The notes beneath the pieces were generated by a model. That model had not been told where the DNA came from. It was given only the letters and a program-made list of their open reading frames with translations, and did no database searches. A stretch of 5,928 bases of DNA from an uncultured Collinsella sp. (GTDB taxonomy: Bacteria; Actinomycetota; Coriobacteriia; Coriobacteriales; Coriobacteriaceae), in NCBI GenBank assembly GCA_934643435.1, contig CAKUCJ010000087.1, positions 1 through 5,928 on the forward strand. The letters are read 5' to 3'. The position numbers and the translations under genes are program-made. How positions within the stretch are numbered: position 1 is the first letter of the stretch; every line of letters begins with the position of its first letter. Positions 4,467-5,928 of this stretch are shown here, in pieces.

Positions 4467-5928
4467 GGCGCTCACCTCCTTTCTGAGCCTGAAGCGATCC
4501 GCACGCGACGGAGGAAAACGGATCATCCGCGCCGTCGGCATCGCCGTCGTCCGCATCCCCCGCAAACTCCATCTGCGAGGCGTAAATCTCCTGGTAGATG
4601 TTGTCACCCGCCAGCAGTTCCTCATGCGTGCCCACGCCGTGGACACGCCCGTCGTCCAGCACCACAATGCGATCGGCATCCATCACGCTCGCGATGCGCT
4701 GGGCGATGATGATCACGGTCGTATCGGGAATCTGCGCGATGTGCTCGCGGATCTTGGCGTCGGTCGCCATATCGACCGCGCTGGTCGAGTCGTCAAAAAT
4801 GAGCACGCGCGGATGCTTGAGCAGCGTGCGCGCGATGCACAGGCGCTGCTTCTGCCCGCCCGAAACACCGGCTCCGCCCTGGCCCAACTCGCCATCCAGC
4901 CCGCCGATGCGGTCCAGGAACTCGTCCACGCACGCCGCGCGGCAGGCACGCAGCAGCTCCTCGTCGGTGGCATCGGGTGCGCCCCACTGCAAGTTTTCGC
5001 GCACGGTGCCCGTAAACAGCACGTTTTTTTGCAGCACAATGCCCACGGCGTCGCGCAGGGCGGCCAGGTCGTAGTCGCGCACGTCACGCCCACCCACGAG
5101 CACGGCGCCCTCGGTCGCGTCGTACAAGCGAGCGATGAGCTGCACGAGTGAGCTCTTGCCCGAGCCCGTTCCGCCGAGCACGCCCACCGTGGAGCCCGGC
5201 TCAATACGAAGGTCGATATGCTCGAGCACGTCCTCGGCAGCATCAGCGCGGTACTTAAACGACACGTCGCGGAACTCAACGCTTCCGTCGGCGACCTCGC
5301 GCACCGCCGCGTCTGCCGCAGGTGCCTGGATGAGCGATTGCTCGTCAATCACTCTCGAAATGCGCTCCACGCTGGCGAGCGCGCGCGTGAGCAGCAAAAA
5401 CACGTTGGAAATCATCATGAGCGAGTTCATGATCAGCAGCACATAGCTCATAAAGCCTGTGAGCGAGCCCACGCCCAGCTCGCCGGCGATAATCATGCGC
5501 CCACCGATCCACAGGATCGAGATGGCGGCCACGTACATCGACAGCTGAAACACCGGCAGGTTGAGCACGGCGTTACCGAAGGTCTTCGTCGCCGTGCGGG
5601 CGAGCTCGGTATTGACGGTATCGAACTTGGCCTCCTCGTGCTCGGCGCGCACATACGCCTTAACGGCGCGCACGGCGGTAAGGTCCTCCTGCACCACGCC
5701 GTTGAGGTGGTCCATCGAGGTCTGCAGCTGGCGGTAGAGCGGGCTCACGCGGTAGGTGATGACGCCCAGCACGATCGCCAGCACGGGCAGGATGATCGCG
5801 AAGACCGTGGCGAGCGGGCGCGACAGCACCAGGGCATAGACCAGGCCGACAATGAGCGTCACCGGTCCGCGCACCATGGGACGAAAGCCGTTGCCGATGG
5901 CGTTTTGGATGACGGTGATGTCGGTGGT
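4459..5928 (-). CDS. ABC exporter subunit with degenerate ATPase site (TM287-type), N-terminus outside window
   Basis: The frame is open to the window edge, giving 489 residues; the first residues in view (TTDITVIQNAIGNGFRPM) are the conserved stretch after the second membrane helix, so about 100-120 residues are missing. Numbering from the edge, the nucleotide-binding domain has Walker A GGTGSGKS (252-259), Q-loop Q300, signature VSGGQ (355-359), Walker B VLIFDD with Asp380 in place of catalytic Glu, and Gln410 in place of the switch His (IIAQR). This is the degenerate-subunit pattern of heterodimeric exporters such as TM287/288 and BmrCD; the intact signature would complete the active site of its partner. 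After the ATPase domain there is a tail of about 33 residues, first very acidic (DADDGDADGADD), then Ser/Gln/Lys-rich. The stop (TAA 4461-4459) overlaps the start of the second subunit by 8 bp, so the two are translationally coupled. Promoter and any regulator lie outside the window. Confidence 0.93.
   Translation of the reverse strand, partial: TTDITVIQNAIGNGFRPMVRGPVTLIVGLVYALVLSRPLATVFAIILPVLAIVLGVITYRVSPLYRQLQTSMDHLNGVVQEDLTAVRAVKAYVRAEHEEAKFDTVNTELARTATKTFGNAVLNLPVFQLSMYVAAISILWIGGRMIIAGELGVGSLTGFMSYVLLIMNSLMMISNVFLLLTRALASVERISRVIDEQSLIQAPAADAAVREVADGSVEFRDVSFKYRADAAEDVLEHIDLRIEPGSTVGVLGGTGSGKSSLVQLIARLYDATEGAVLVGGRDVRDYDLAALRDAVGIVLQKNVLFTGTVRENLQWGAPDATDEELLRACRAACVDEFLDRIGGLDGELGQGGAGVSGGQKQRLCIARTLLKHPRVLIFDDSTSAVDMATDAKIREHIAQIPDTTVIIIAQRIASVMDADRIVVLDDGRVHGVGTHEELLAGDNIYQEIYASQMEFAGDADDGDADGADDPFSSVACGSLQAQKGGERHA
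4472..4481 (-). promoter_or_regulatory. Ribosome binding site of the second ABC subunit
   Basis: AAGGAGGTGA on the minus strand, 5 bases before the ATG at 4466, is nearly the full complement of the 16S rRNA 3' end. It lies inside the last codons of the upstream subunit (Lys-Gly-Gly-Glu) and fixes the start of the downstream one. Confidence 0.85.

Noticed and set aside
4467..4679. N-terminal extension of the second ABC subunit by 71 residues
   Set aside because: The extension lies inside the coding region of the upstream subunit in another frame, is Arg/Thr/Trp-rich and unlike exporter N-termini; the ATG at 4466 has a near-perfect Shine-Dalgarno.
2589..4709. A 706-codon open frame on the plus strand opposite the ABC exporter genes
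   Set aside because: It mirrors the ABC genes in antisense, reads as Arg/His/Gly/Val-rich low-complexity protein with no domain, and is explained by GC-rich codon structure leaving few stops on the opposite strand.

Overview
The window reads as a piece of a high-GC bacterial chromosome. I infer an actinobacterial host, most likely of class Coriobacteriia (Collinsella/Olsenella-like). The basis is the GC-rich codon use of the MoaA and ABC genes and the look of the central uncharacterised protein; there is no rRNA or marker gene to prove it. All supported genes lie on the minus strand, so transcription runs from the right edge to the left edge.

Layout, right to left. (1) 5928-2568: a two-gene operon for a heterodimeric ABC exporter. 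The first subunit is cut by the window edge at its N-terminus. The second starts 8 bp inside the end of the first, behind a near-perfect Shine-Dalgarno sequence. The two nucleotide-binding domains are complementary and asymmetric: the first has Asp for the catalytic Glu and Gln for the switch His but an intact signature; the second has intact Glu and His but an LSQGQ signature. This is the pattern of TM287/288, BmrCD and LmrCD. (2) 2519-2455: a 65-bp palindromic element just after the operon's stop codon. (3) 2354-1317: an uncharacterised gene of lower GC, whose C-terminal half resembles DUF559/Vsr-like PD-(D/E)XK nuclease domains. (4) 1279-1215: a second copy of the same 65-bp palindrome, 63/65 identical, again just after a stop codon. 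(5) 1083-28: moaA, the radical-SAM GTP 3',8-cyclase of molybdenum cofactor synthesis, with a plausible promoter upstream. (6) 23-1: the first codons of another gene, with a Shine-Dalgarno made from the last codons of moaA.

The two ABC genes form one functional unit. moaA and the gene starting at 23 are probably cotranscribed. The central gene has no visible partner and sits between the two repeat copies, which makes the 1215-2519 block the part most worth attention. It may be an acquired, palindrome-bracketed unit. Alternatively, the two palindromes may simply be copies of a dispersed repeat that serve as transcription terminators. No tRNA, rRNA, CRISPR array, transposase or integrase is visible. 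The two non-coding stretches (1084-1316 and 2355-2567) are each under 300 bp and hold the palindromes, the moaA promoter candidate and ribosome binding sites.
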